This document shows, piece by piece, positions 1 to 10,519 of a stretch of DNA of 64,000 nt. The position numbers and the translations under genes were made by a program. How positions within the stretch are numbered: the first letter of the stretch is position 1; each line of letters begins with the position of its first letter. The notes beneath the pieces were generated by a model. The model made no database searches. It was not told where the DNA came from and was given only the letters and a program-made list of their open reading frames with translations. The stretch lies in assembly GCA_963662175.1 (NCBI GenBank), contig OY759223.1:19693460-19757459 (forward strand), read 5' to 3'. Source of the stretch: Aradus depressus. Lineage: Eukaryota; Arthropoda; Insecta; Hemiptera; Aradidae.

Positions 1-209
1 ATAAAATAAACTTAAGCACGCCGTCCTTCGAATGGGACGTTAAGCGAAAGTCCCAAAATGTACCATGTCAGATACTCATCAAATGAATAAACCTGGCTTG
101 GCAAAATTTAGGACTCATGTCCACCAGAGCAACGAAAGAACACTCTGGTAGTAGGCATTATGACCTCGTAGTTAATGCCCGGGCATGAGTCACAATTACT
201 ACCTAACTA
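1..209 (+). repeat. SINE-A copy, 5' part cut by window edge
   Basis: First of about 18 copies of one tRNA-derived SINE family, called SINE-A here. It begins inside the body, just before the conserved block GCACGCCGTCCTTCG, and ends with the conserved tail GCCCGGGCATGAGTCA. The tRNA-like head (A box TAGCTCAGTGGTA, B box GGTTCGAAACC in complete copies) would lie left of the window. Confidence 0.8.
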
Positions 210-925
210 TTGAAAAATAATAAAGAATAAATACTAGATTATATTATAATCTATTATTTATTCTTTATTATTTTTTTTTCACTCAATGTTTATATTCCGA
301 CTGTAATTTTATTGATAGTTTATGTTTCCCGGTTAGTCCACGATGTTTCGGCAGAACAAAAACAATTATTTATATATAAAAGTCTTATATATATTTATAA
401 TTTGTATATAAAATTCTTTTTTCAATATTCATATTTCCAACATATTCCAACCTATCATGAAATTTGATTTCTTCATTCCTTATGGTCAAGAAGACACCTT
501 GAATACAACATCGAATTGAGGACAATTTTCCAAACTAAAAAACCCAAAACACTTGATACAAACGACTAAAATTTATAAATTGTATTTATTTATTTTTATT
601 ATTAATATTTTTTCTTTTTCTTTCTTCTCTATATTTCCCACATTAGGACGAAATATCGTATAATTTAAAATATATTTCTATAATAAAAGTTGTATCTATT
701 GTATTTATTAGTATTATAATTTATTTTATATTATTTATATTGTCTATTATTTAAATAACATTACTTATTTTTGATTTATTTGATATTAACGTTTTTCTGG
801 CAATATTCAGAATTAAACAATAAAGAGAAAATGATATTTACAAAGGGTACTAACGCTGCTTGACTAGTTGCCTCCATGCCTCGCCACTGGTCCCCAGAAT
901 TTAATAGAAAAAACTGAAGTATCAG
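210..925. other. AT-rich spacer, no gene seen
   Basis: Very AT-rich DNA with short T and A runs. No coding stretch, tRNA or transposon ends recognised. Confidence 0.5.
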
Positions 926-1110
926 TTATTAGACCTAAATTTTGCCTATCTAGGTTTATTCACCTAGGATAGGGATCTTTAACGAGTACCTTACATCGCA
1001 CAAACTCGAAACCATCGTTTAACATCCCATCCGAAGGACGGCGTGCTCAATGTTTTTTCATCTTACAGATAAAAAATCTAAGGGCCTCGGCCGGGTTTCG
1101 AATCGCCTTG
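926..1110 (-). repeat. SINE-A copy, truncated
   Basis: Reverse orientation. It carries the middle and head-side parts (CCGAAGGACGGCGTGC, then the B-box-like GGGTTTCGAA) but lacks the usual tail, so it is a truncated, diverged copy. Confidence 0.7.
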
Positions 1111-1433
1111 AGATGGTTTCTACCTGACTCTACCAAATCATGAACTTTCATTAAAACACGAATAGTTGATGTCTTATTTGGTATTAAATTGTGAACTATC
1201 CTCAAAATATTCTGAAGTTTAGTATGAAAGGAATATGGAAGAGATCTTGAAGGGGTGGGGGGTGGGGAGAGGGTGAAGAATTCCATAAGAGAGCAGATGT
1301 GTGGATAATAGAAGGATTGGGAACTGAGCAGCTGTCCAGAGAGGGCCACCTGTCTAGGACATATGGCAAGCCACATCGTCCTGGCATGGCTTGCGTCTAG
1401 GGATCTGAGTACCCGTCCAACCTGGGTGTAGGA

Positions 1434-1500
1434 CAGGCATGGGCAAACTACTGTCCTTGGGCCAGATGCGGCCTGCCGAGCTTCTCAAGGCCGCTCATAG
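1434..1500 (+). mobile_element. hAT-type transposon terminus (fragment)
   Basis: The stretch starts CAGGCATGGGCAAACT and continues with GGGCCAGATGCGGCC, the form typical of hAT (Charlie/Zaphod-like) ends. No partner end was found, and a TA microsatellite (about 1536-1570) follows. Class assignment is from memory of the family ends. Confidence 0.4.
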
Positions 1501-1531
1501 AAGGATTCTAAATTCTATATTCTAGATGTTC

Positions 1532-1564
<33 letters not shown>

Positions 1565-1724
1565 ACATATATATTATTAAGTTGGCAGAGACGCAAATTT
1601 TTTTTTTTTCTTTTGAATCAGAAGTTTAAAAAACAAGAAATTTTGTTAAAAATCATCAAATTTCTGATCGATTACGTAACTTCCCATATACTTCATACAG
1701 CTGGGAACGTAAAAAAGGTATATA

Positions 1725-2214
1725 CAGGGTGTCCAAAAAGTATGGAAACGGTCGAATTTCACGAAAATTTCAGGTCCAAATGCAAAAACAAAAAAACACG
1801 TGTCCAATATTTTTTCAAAAGCTATTTAACGACACTAATATCGACCCCCCCACCCCACCCCATTTTTACCCTACAATCATGAATTATTCATACCGAACGG
1901 CGTATCTGCGATTTTGTTTTAAAAAATTTAATTTTCGAAATTTGAGCACTTTTCATCAATAATTTCGAAAAATGTTTCGAACAAAACTTACGTATTTTGA
2001 TGCAAGAAACCCGAATCTGCAATAAAAAATAGGGGTTCCCATTTAACTTTCCGAAGTTGCCCCCTGCCTCCCCCACAGGGGGTGGGGTGGGGGGTCAATA
2101 TTGGTGTCGTTAAATAGCTTTTGAAAAAATATTGGACACGTGTTTTTTTGTTTTTGCATTTGGACTTGAAATTTTCGTGAAATTCGACCGTTTCCATACT
2201 TTTTGGACACCCTG
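1725..2214. mobile_element. 490-bp TA-flanked MITE with long TIRs
   Basis: Begins CAGGGTGTCCAAAAAG and ends with its reverse complement. The inverted arms run for about 140 bp at each end (about 1725-1865 and 2070-2214). Both ends abut TA, the target duplication of Tc1/mariner/pogo-like elements. Open frames within it are low complexity and not coding. Confidence 0.8.
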
Positions 2215-2224
2215 TATATATATA

Positions 2225-2902
2225 CAGGGTGGCCCAGATAAGCGGACCACAAGTGAAATAACTCCCCAGATAAGCGGGCCACAAGTGAAATAACTCCTAA
2301 ACAGTTAGATCTATCAAAATTGTGCATAGGACTAAAGTTGTAGCACTCGCCGAGAGCTATTGAATGGCTGCCTCGAAAAGACATAAATGACCCTTTTAAT
2401 GGCTCAAACAGCCCTTCGAAGGGCGAGGTACCCTTTGACCTTTAAGTTTCATTACATATTATTAAAGTACTAAAGAAACAAGGAAGAACTGTGCAAATAG
2501 ATTTTTGATAAGTCAAGTAGTTCTTGAAAAAAAAAAAAGGTTTAAAGTTGCACGTTTTTCTTATTCTGGAGTTATTAAATTCCAACTAACTTCAGAATAA
2601 GAAAAACGTGCAACTTTAAACGTTTTTGTTTCGAGAACTACTTGACTTATCAAAAATCTGTTTGCACAGTTCTTTCTTGTTTCTTTAGTACTTTAATAAA
2701 ATTTAATGAAACTTAAGGCTCAAAAGGGTACCCCGCCCTTCGAAGGGCTGTTTGAGCCATTAAAAGGGTCATTTATGTCTTTTCGAGGCAGCCATTCAAT
2801 AGCTCTCGGCAAGTGCTACAACTTTAGTCCTCTGCACAATTTTGATATCTCTAACCGTTTAGCAGTTATTTCACTTGTGGCCCGCTTATCTGGGCCACCC
2901 TT
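2225..2902. mobile_element. 678-bp foldback MITE (near full-length palindrome)
   Basis: Starts CAGGGTGGCCCAGATAAG and ends with the reverse complement. The arms stay complementary almost to the centre near 2580, so the whole element can fold into one hairpin. TA flanks both ends. It sits about 10 bp from the MITE at 1725-2214 and has a different sequence. Confidence 0.85.
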
Positions 2903-2912
2903 TATAATATAA

Positions 2913-3045
2913 ACTAGCAGTAATACCCGTCGTTGCCCGGGGAACTTTGACTTTTCTCCTAATATCTCTCGTTCGAATCCATTTCAATTCTTCAATAGTA
3001 CATTCATGATGTTATAATTTTCAATTATTCATACGGAATAACGCT
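2913..3045 (+). repeat. 5' part of a dispersed composite repeat
   Basis: Begins with an ACTAGCAGTAATACCCG-type start, common in insect dispersed repeats. Matching 3' ends (TTTTTATTATATAGATG) occur at about 5813-5829 and 6310-6326, so 2913-6326 may be nested copies of one family. Class not determined. Confidence 0.4.
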
Positions 3046-3225
3046 TATAGTCCTTCAACGGCAGACATCCCAGCTAGTAAGTTTTTAGGACCCCTGGGCA
3101 ACATGGCTAGTACGCGCCATTCAACGGCGGAAACCACAGCTAGTGAATACTTAGCATCAGTGGACGTCCTAGCCAGTGCGTACTTGAGAACGGTTGTGAC
3201 CACCAGGTTGATTAAAACATAGACT
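3046..3225. repeat. Degenerate ~33-bp minisatellite, array 1
   Basis: About five imperfect units of 31-35 bp, each with a TT(C/A)..AACGGC start and an AGCTAGTA-like middle. The same unit recurs at 4790-5010. Confidence 0.6.
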
Positions 3226-3287
3226 TCAACCATGAATTGAACCAAATTTTCTTGAGACAATTTGTTTACGTGTTTAAACAACCAAAA

Positions 3288-3505
3288 GTTTTTTTTTTTT
3301 TTTTTTGGCCTCATGTACGATGCATATTAGCCATGTCTCTTATAATGGTGTTTTACCTAATTATTTACGACATCCATGGCCCCGGAAGGGAGTTTTATCT
3401 ACGAAATAAAACTCACTCCCGGACGGGATTCGAACCCGCAAACCAAGGTGAGACCATGCGACTAAAACCCTACGCTCTAGCCCGCACGGTCACCATGGCT
3501 CCCCA
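3288..3505 (-). repeat. SINE-B copy (tRNA-derived, poly-A tailed)
   Basis: Reverse-orientation copy of a second SINE family. The poly-T at 3290-3306 is its poly-A tail. The B-box GGGTTCGAATCCCGTC is at about 3421-3436 in reverse, and the tRNA-like head reads GGTGACCGTGCGGGCTAG. Other copies are at 15851-16010 and 28963-29186. Confidence 0.8.
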
Positions 3506-3699
3506 AACAAAAGTTCACAAAAACGTTAAATAAAACATTGAATTAGCAAATTTCCTAGCAACCTTAAACATTCTGCTCAACATAGGGTACGTGACATCAC
3601 CCAACACTCAATCAACGTGACATCACCCAACACTCCTCTCACAGTTTGTTCATCTCATGGCCTCAGATTTTAATTGTGAAATGTTTCATGAAAAAGGTA

Positions 3700-4742
3700 C
3701 AAACATTATCTTAAATCTAAAAACCGTTTAAAAGCTAGAAATTTGAAGAATGGAGTCTACCGAGCTCAGGATCGCCATTTAGAAATCTAGCCAAGTCACT
3801 TAGCTCAGATGTTTTAATCGGGAAGATAAAAATAAATTTGAGCACGTCGTCCTTCGGATTGGGCTTTAAGCTATGATCGAGGGCCTTTTTGTATGTCAGG
3901 TACTCGATAATGAGTCGTATGTTATGTATCTAAACCTGGGTAGTTGAAATTACATTTACGTTAAAAATAACTTGAGCACGTCGTCCTTCGGATTGGACTC
4001 CAAGCTATGATTGAGGGCCTTTTTGTATGTCAGGTGCTCGATAATGAGTCGTATGTTATGTAACTAAACCTAGGTAGCTAAAATTTCACTTAGGTTCGAA
4101 AAACCTTGAGCACGTCGTCCTTCGGATGGGACTTTCCCGATATATCTTAATCTGTCTATCAGTTTTAACAAATAGTAAATCCATAAACCGTTAAAAAGCA
4201 GGAAATTTGAAGAATGGTATTTAGCCCGACTTTTTTCGAAAAACATTTTTATTTCGATTTTTGTGTAGGATTCAGATATCCCGGTTGTTCATCAGTTTTA
4301 ACAAATATTAAATCTAAAAACCGTTTAAAAGCTAGAAATGTGAAGAATGGAGTCTACCGAGCTCAGGATCGCCATTTAGAAATCTAGCCAAGTCACTTAG
4401 CTCAGATGTTTTAATCGGGAAGATAAAAATAAATTTGAGCACGTCGTCCTTCGGATTGGGCTTTAAGCTATGATTGAGGGCCTTTTTGTATGTCAGGTAC
4501 TGGATAATGAGTCGTATGTTATGTAACTAAACCTAGGTAGCTAAAATTTCACTTAGGTTCGAAAAACCTTGAGCACGTCGTCCTTCGGATTGGACTTTCC
4601 CGATATATCTTAATCTGTCTATCAGTTTTAACAAATAGTAAATCTATAAACCGTTAAAAAGCAGGAAATTTGAAGAATGGTATTTAGCCCGACTTTTTTC
4701 GAAAAACATTTTTATTTCAATTTTTGTGTAGGATTCAGATAT
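3700..4742. repeat. Tandem duplication built on SINE-A fragments
   Basis: The block at about 3708-4265 is repeated at about 4305-4742 (offset about 597 bp), the second copy with an internal deletion. Within the block, a SINE-A piece (GAGCACGTCGTCCTTCGG) recurs at about 3839, 3974 and 4110, then at 4437 and 4571 in the second copy. Both blocks share AAATCTAGCCAAGTCAC. Confidence 0.75.
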
Positions 4743-4747
4743 CCGGG

Positions 4748-5010
4748 TAGCTGACCCGACAGACGTCGTTCTGTCAAAAGCTATTGGACTTAAGAACACC
4801 GGGCACCTTAGATAGTATGCGCCTTGCAACTCCGTGCAACCAGCTATTAAGTTCTTAGGACCGCTGGGCAACACAGATAGTACGTAGTTAGAAACGCAGG
4901 GCACAGCAGCTAGTATGTGCCTTGCAACAGCGGATGCCCTAGGTATTTTGTGCTTAAGAACGCTGGTGAGAGCTATTATTTACCGTGCAACGGTGCATCT
5001 TCAAGATAAT
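4748..5010. repeat. Degenerate ~33-bp minisatellite, array 2
   Basis: After an AGCTGACCCGACAGACG repeat start, about six units of 31-34 bp follow, alternating TTGCAAC and TTAAGAAC starts and GCTAGTATG-like middles. It is homologous to 3046-3225. Confidence 0.65.
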
Positions 5011-5084
5011 ACATGCTAAGGAAACCCACCCTATTAAAATTAGGGCTATTTCCCATCTTTAAGAAAGCTCCATGTGAGATTCAT

Positions 5085-5830
5085 TCAGCATTAATGGACC
5101 CCCGCCCCTCCCGTCCAAAAGGGTCACAGCCAATTTTTAAATATTGCTTTTGAAACTACTATTTAGGTATATGCTTGCCCCCCCCCCCCCCCCCCCCCCC
5201 CATACCCCCCTCCCGTTGACAGTTTTGAGACGTCACATATCCTTTTTTTGTTTTTGTGTTTTAAGAATACCACATGTGAAATTCCATGACAATCCGATCA
5301 TCTGTTAATGACCTATCAGTATCTTTATATTTACGCCTACCCCCACAACCCCCCCTCCCGTTCAAAATTTTGAGATGTCACGTACCGTATTTATCAATTT
5401 GGCCTTTAAGAATACTACATGTCAAATTTCGTGACAATCCGAACAACCGTTAATGAGCTAGGACTATATTTATACTTAGGCCCCCCCCCCCCCCCCCCCA
5501 TAACCCACCCTCCTGTTCAAAATTTTGAGATGTCACGTAGCGTATTTTTCAATTTGGCCTTTAAGAATACTACATGTGAAATTCCATGTCAATCGGATCA
5601 TCCGTTAAAGACCTATCACTATCTTTATATTAGGCCTAGCCCCCCCCCTTTCAAATTTTGAGACTTCACACATCCTTTTTTTAAATTTGGCTTTTTAGAA
5701 TACTACATGTGAAATTCCATGACAATCCGACTATTAGTTAATGAGTTACCGGTATCTTTATACTAAGGCCTACCTCCACAACCCCCCCTCTCGTGCAAAA
5801 TTTAGCCAATCATTTTTATTATATAGATGT
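5085..5830. repeat. Tandem array of ~135-155-bp units with poly-C tracts
   Basis: Five units each contain CATGTGAAATTCCATGACAA (or a close variant) at about 5273, 5418, 5573 and 5705, separated by C-rich tracts. The tract at about 5179-5200 is an almost pure C run. The array ends with TTTTTATTATATAGATG. It is non-coding. Confidence 0.75.
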
Positions 5831-5839
5831 AGATATGTA

Positions 5840-6078
5840 AAAACTGAATAAAACGAAACAGTAAGTAAATGACAAAGATGACAACCAAAGATAAATCGAG
5901 GAATTTGCCAGAAGCGAGGATTTAAAAACTATCAAGAAAATAAAACTCACTAAAAACTGATAACACGCACTAAAAACTGAATAAAACGAAACAGTAAGAG
6001 TTGTAATTACGTTTTATTCAGCCAAGAAAATAACATGCACTAAAAACTGAATAAAACGAAACGGTAAGTAAATGATTT
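5840..6078. repeat. Short direct repeats (ACTGAATAAAACGAAAC units)
   Basis: The phrase ACTGAATAAAACGAAAC recurs at about 5845, 5977 and 6045 with variable spacers. Function unknown. Confidence 0.55.
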
Positions 6079-6183
6079 TAGGGTGTCTGAGATAGATTCA
6101 ATTGATCGATTCATTGTTCACATCGATTATTATGACCCCAAACATCGATTCTTCAATGAATCTATCTCAGATCGCCATCCCTA
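6079..6183. mobile_element. Short (~105-bp) hAT-like MITE
   Basis: Ends TAGGGTGTCTGAGAT and, on the other strand, TAGGGATGGCGATCTGAG. The arms share CTGAGATAGATTCA. The TAGGGATGGC form is typical of some hAT termini. Target duplication not resolved. Confidence 0.45.
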
Positions 6184-6449
6184 GAATTAACAGCTAAGAA
6201 CTCTTCATAAGAATCTTCCTCGTACTTCAACGAATATTTGAAGAAAAAAAATTAGCCGAATTGGTCCAGCCGTTCTTGAGTTTTGCGCTTAGCAAAATTT
6301 AGCACTCATTTTTATTATATAGATGGGGATATATTATATCCCCAGCAATGTTATAAGAAACAAAAAATGTGCATTTTTATCAATGTGAATTATTTTTACG
6401 AACTTTATATTTTATCATAGTCATATTATTACATTTATTTTTATTTGTT

Positions 6450-7320
6450 CATGTTATCATACGAGGGAGTGGGGTTCAGAAGAGTGCTCTTTGTGATGGG
6501 GGAGGTTCAAAAATGTTCAAGAGTTGCGTTACGTAATTTGAGGAGGTAAGGTCAAAATCAACTATATCACTTTTTTTTTGTTCAAAATCAAGTTATCAAT
6601 TGATAATCGTTATTTACTATAATTTATTATATATTATGATTAATATTATAAGGATTACTTGGAGAAAACTTGGAGTGAAGAGATGAAAACTTCAATAATC
6701 GGTATGGCAGTGTTATAAGTATTTCAGTGAGCATATAATATATGTATATTACGTAATCGATCAGAAATTCGATGCAGAGTTTTTAACAAAATTTCTTGTT
6801 TTCCGAACTTCTGATTTCAAAAAAAAAAAAAAAAATCTGTGTTTCTGCCAACTTGATAACTCCCTATAGAATGTATGTATCGATTTGAACTGTTGTCTGT
6901 GTGTCCAGAACCCTTTAAGGACGACACTTATTGATTTTCAGCTAAATCGGCCAAAGGGAAGGGGGAGATTAGGGAAGAGGGTTAACACAAAACCTTTAAT
7001 AACTGCCCTTGTAATGAATGTATTGACACGAAAATTCATATGTAAATTCAAAGTTCACTAAGGACGACACATATTAGTTTTCAGCGGAAACAGCCGAAGG
7101 AAAATATCCTAATAACTGCCGATGTAATGAAATTATCGAAATAATATTTAGTATGAAGATTCAGAAGCCATAGTGTAAATCAAATACATATTTAGCTCAA
7201 AAGAGTCAATTGACTTTGGAAGGAGAGCGAAAATGTAATTGATTAATTCGTGGTGGGGAAGTACACAGCGGTGATTCATCTACTAATTTTTCTTCCATCG
7301 AATAGTTAATTTTACAGAAA
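6450..7320 (+). repeat. Repeat-R copy (unclassified modular family)
   Basis: One of about nine copies of an unclassified family, called repeat R here. Hallmarks are GATTCAGAAGCCA followed by CAAATA..TTTAGC, then TTGATTAATTCG and a GGGGAAGTACA phrase at the 3' end. Upstream lie imperfectly repeated modules of about 130 bp containing AAGGACGACAC and TTTTCAGC. No long ORF. Confidence 0.65.
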
Positions 7321-7335
7321 ATAAAGAATCAGCTA

Positions 7336-7506
7336 TTAATTGTAAACCGTGAAGGTTCTATCGGAATTAATTGCGGGCTCTACCATAATGTCATGGCCAC
7401 GCTCTGGTCTGGACTGTTCGCGCATCTGCTCTTCCAGAGCTAGACGTAAGAAGCGACAGTCTCGTCCAAGACCAATTCCAAGGGGAGAACTCCCGTCAAC
7501 ACGCAT
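7336..7506 (-). pseudogene. Possible retropseudogene fragment (UIM-like peptide)
   Basis: A reverse-strand open stretch of 56 codons reads MRVDGSSPLG and then LRLALEEQMREQ, faintly like the ubiquitin-interacting-motif region of proteasome subunit Rpn10/PSMD4. A pyrimidine-rich stretch ending CAG lies upstream (about 7625). The GC and codon texture differ from the neighbouring repeats. The similarity is weak and may be chance; the protein family is not established. Confidence 0.2.
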
Positions 7507-7867
7507 GCGCTATGGCAGTGGAGACGAACCATAACTATCTTGTAACCCACGAAATGATTGCTATCTGGACGCCACCTGGCAACAGCGTACTTTGCTACAA
7601 ACCCAGTGGAGGATCTAACGGGCTGAAAACAAAAACCAAGTAACATCGGTTTGAGTAAACATTGAATGAAAAGTATTTAAAATAATTTCTAATATTATAG
7701 TTCAATATGTTTATGTATACTTGATTTGTACTAAACGACAATAGTATATTGTATATAGAAAGATCAATTGCCAACAGAATCAATTTGGATGCTACAATTG
7801 AAGTATTTGCCGAACAAAAAGGAAAAAGATTTACAATCAAATAAGCGAACTTCTAAAGCTACATTCA

Positions 7868-8190
7868 GCTTGACTTCTGAGCTCAAGAACGTGGGTTCGT
7901 AACCCGACCGAGGCCCTTAGTTTATTTTATCTGGAACGTGAAATAAACTTAAGCACGCCGTCCTTCGGATGGGACGTTAAGCGATGGTCCCGAACCTGTA
8001 CGATGTCAGGTACTCGTTAAAGACCCCTACCCTAAGTGAATGAAAATTTAGGGTAGGCAAAATTTAGGACTCCCACAGTAGAGTCGGCTTCATGTTCACC
8101 AGAGTGACGAAAGAGCGCTCTGGTAGTAGTCGATATGACCTCGTAGTTAAAGCCGGGCATGAGTCATAAAACCTAACCTAACCTATTACC
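7868..8190 (+). repeat. SINE-A copy
   Basis: Nearly full length with a partly decayed head: B-box-like GTGGGTTCGTAACCC, the conserved body, and a tail ending CCTAACCTAACC. The head A box is degraded. Confidence 0.85.
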
Positions 8191-8324
8191 AAGTCGATTA
8201 AAAAGAAAAAATTCCTTAGCAATAAATATTATTAGACCTTTCTTACATATCTAAACTTCTATATTTATGAATATAATTTATTTATTTAAATATTTACAAA
8301 ATATGAGGGTAATTTTATACTTTA

Positions 8325-8468
8325 CATTAGAGTCTCCTTCCAGTAATTCTTCCAAAATAAATTATTAGGGGGTTCCCCTCCCTCGTATCCACCCAATGAT
8401 TGTCTTCCTAAATTTCCCAATAAACATTCAGACATTGTGCGGGGGTTCTTGAGGTCCAAGTAGCTCTT
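8325..8468. repeat. Dispersed repeat unit, left part (interrupted copy)
   Basis: GAGTCTCCTTCCAGTAATTC begins a block that reappears uninterrupted at 11572-11720. Here it is split by the palindromic element at 8469-9086 and resumes at 9094. On the reverse strand the block has LINE-like peptide remnants, but no motif is clear. Confidence 0.65.
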
Positions 8469-9086
8469 GGACGGTCTCTAGATTCCGTACACCCAGATTC
8501 CGGTATAGCTAAAAAATCTTCCAGGTTCCGTACAAATTTAAAAAAAAAAAAAAAATCATCCCAGATTCCGTACAATTTTTTTTATTACTGTAGGATCATT
8601 GAATTTATACCTGCTGAAACATAAAAATTACTGCCTAGTAAGCAGGTGCAGCACCGTCATTACTGAATAAATTATTATTTGTATACCTGCGGTTAACAAA
8701 AAAAAATTACTGTCTCGCCAGTACTGGACATTTTTTCTCACTAAATTTAACTTTTTAATTGATTATTTTTATTTTATTTTTTTTTATTTTTTATTTTTGA
8801 ATTTTATTTTTTTAACATTTTTCATCACAATTTGTAGAGACTTTGGACTCTCTATACTATTGCATAAATATACACTAGTATATATTCCATTTTCAGAAAA
8901 AATCACCTGCTGACTAAGCAGTAATTCTTATTTCTTAGCAGGTATAAATCCAGTGATCCTACAGTAATAAAAAAAAGTTGTACGGAATCTGGGATGATTT
9001 TTTTTTTTTTTTTTTTTTAATTTGTATTGAATCTGGGAGATTTTTTAGCTGTACGGAATCTGGGTGTACGGAATCGGGGGGACACC
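8469..9086. mobile_element. 618-bp palindromic MITE with 7-bp target duplication
   Basis: The arms share GATTCCGTACACCCAGATTCC near each end and stay complementary through the C(A)/T-rich blocks. AGCTCTT occurs at 8462-8468 and again at 9087-9093, so a 7-bp (possibly decayed 8-bp) duplication flanks it. The related block at 11572-11740 lacks this insert. Superfamily not assigned; the duplication length leans towards hAT. Confidence 0.75.
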
Positions 9087-9093
9087 AGCTCTT

Positions 9094-9857
9094 CTAGGTA
9101 AGACCCTCTCATCCTATGAGGTGATAGTTGACACAAATGTGTGTGACATCTGAAGACCTATTGTCTTCTGTAGCTGCTGGCGAGCAGCTGTCCCTAACGG
9201 AGGGGGGGACCAGGGAGGCTTCCGTTTGACCCATCCCAACCTGATTCTACGGTTTTGACCGCTTCCCTTACAGTAGAAGGTCCCCTAACCATAATTTTTT
9301 GAAGTGTAACTTTGTTACATAGATATAGCAGATCGTTTTGAGGTATATGCAGCGTTTTCCCCCTCCAACATGCAAACGAAAAATTGTAACATTCTTGACG
9401 CCCACTGAACAGACTGCGCATACCTTTTAACCTTTAACTTGTGATGCTTTAATACAAAACAATTTTACTTTTTTGTTACAATTCATTATTTCTCCAAACG
9501 ACTGCATTATTTAATTAAATGTCTCTTCAACAATATATTTACTATACAGACGCACAAAAATATTACACTATTTGTAAATTACAAAAAATACGATTTGTCC
9601 CACGCATTATTTAGGTGTCATATACACAATAGTTGAAGATCTGTAGTACTAAATATTAATGTAGCGCCAGACAAATTTATTCATGCATTATAAATACATA
9701 TGAAAATTATGAAACTAAATTCTAAATTAATAAAATTATTTATTTTCTTACTTTACCTATGATTATATCGTGTTTTTTTTTTTTTTTTATTATATTTATT
9801 ATTACTTATTACTCTTCAGTTAGCAGTAATGTAATATAACAGCATATATTAGATATA
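9094..9857. other. No gene recognised
   Basis: The first about 50 bp continue the interrupted repeat block. The rest is AT-rich with no supported coding or RNA feature. Confidence 0.45.
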
Positions 9858-10463
9858 CAGTAGAACGTCGATTATCCGAACATCAATTATCTGAACGTTC
9901 AATTATCCGAACTGGTTTCATGGAAAAAAAATCAAATTAGTTTTTCCATAAACTTCCATAAGGGAAGCCTAATTAATTCTTAGAAAGTTTCAAATCATTC
10001 ATTGTGAGGTGTACATTGAAATAGTTAGTGGTCACATATTTTAAGTAAAACTTACAATATGTCGACAAAAAGTAAACGAGTAGTGCTTTCATTAAAAGGT
10101 AAAATGGAAATTATTATGCGGCTGAAGAAAGGTGAAACGGGTCAGGCATTAGCTGTCAAGTTCGGTGTTGGTAAATCAATGATAACGGGAATAAAAAATA
10201 ATTCTGATTCAATCACTTGACAGTGATCAGGGCAGTTCATATCGTAAAACTATGAAAAAACCGAAATCCAAATTGTTGGAGATGCTACATTCACTTGATT
10301 TTTGCAAAAACGGGCTTCTGGGCAGCCCATTTTGTGTGAAAAAGCAGTGGAATTAAACATGAAGCTTGGTGGTGACTCTTCATTCATCGCAAGTTCTGGG
10401 TAGCTTTTCGATTATCCGAACTACCTCACACAACATTAGTTCGGATAATCGACGCTCTACTGT
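9858..10463 (+). mobile_element. pogo/Tigger-type transposon, internally deleted
   Basis: TIRs CAGTAGAACGTCGATTATCC and its reverse complement, with TA on both sides (9856-9857 and 10464-10465). Inside, from 10059, a truncated transposase start encodes SKRVVLSLKGKMEII and then QALAVKFGVGKSMI, a CENP-B/pogo-type helix-turn-helix, before a stop codon. The remaining coding region is mostly deleted, so it is non-autonomous. Confidence 0.85.
10059..10220 (+). pseudogene. Truncated pogo/Tigger transposase N-terminus
   Basis: About 53 codons from ATG at 10059 to a TGA after NSDSIT. The peptide matches the N-terminal DNA-binding domain of pogo-superfamily transposases (KxEII..LKKGE, then VGKS). No DDE catalytic domain remains; frame remnants continue to about 10400. 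Confidence 0.7.
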
Positions 10464-10519
10464 ATGTTTTCTAAAATGTTAGTTATTATGACTATGCCCT
10501 ATGGTTTTGTGATAACGTT

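Noticed and set aside
1047..1376. 109-codon reverse ORF
   Set aside because: It overlaps a SINE-A fragment and a G-rich patch; no domain seen.
5085..5830. CRISPR-like regular repeats
   Set aside because: Units of 135-155 bp, degenerate, with poly-C tracts, in a eukaryotic genome; no array structure.
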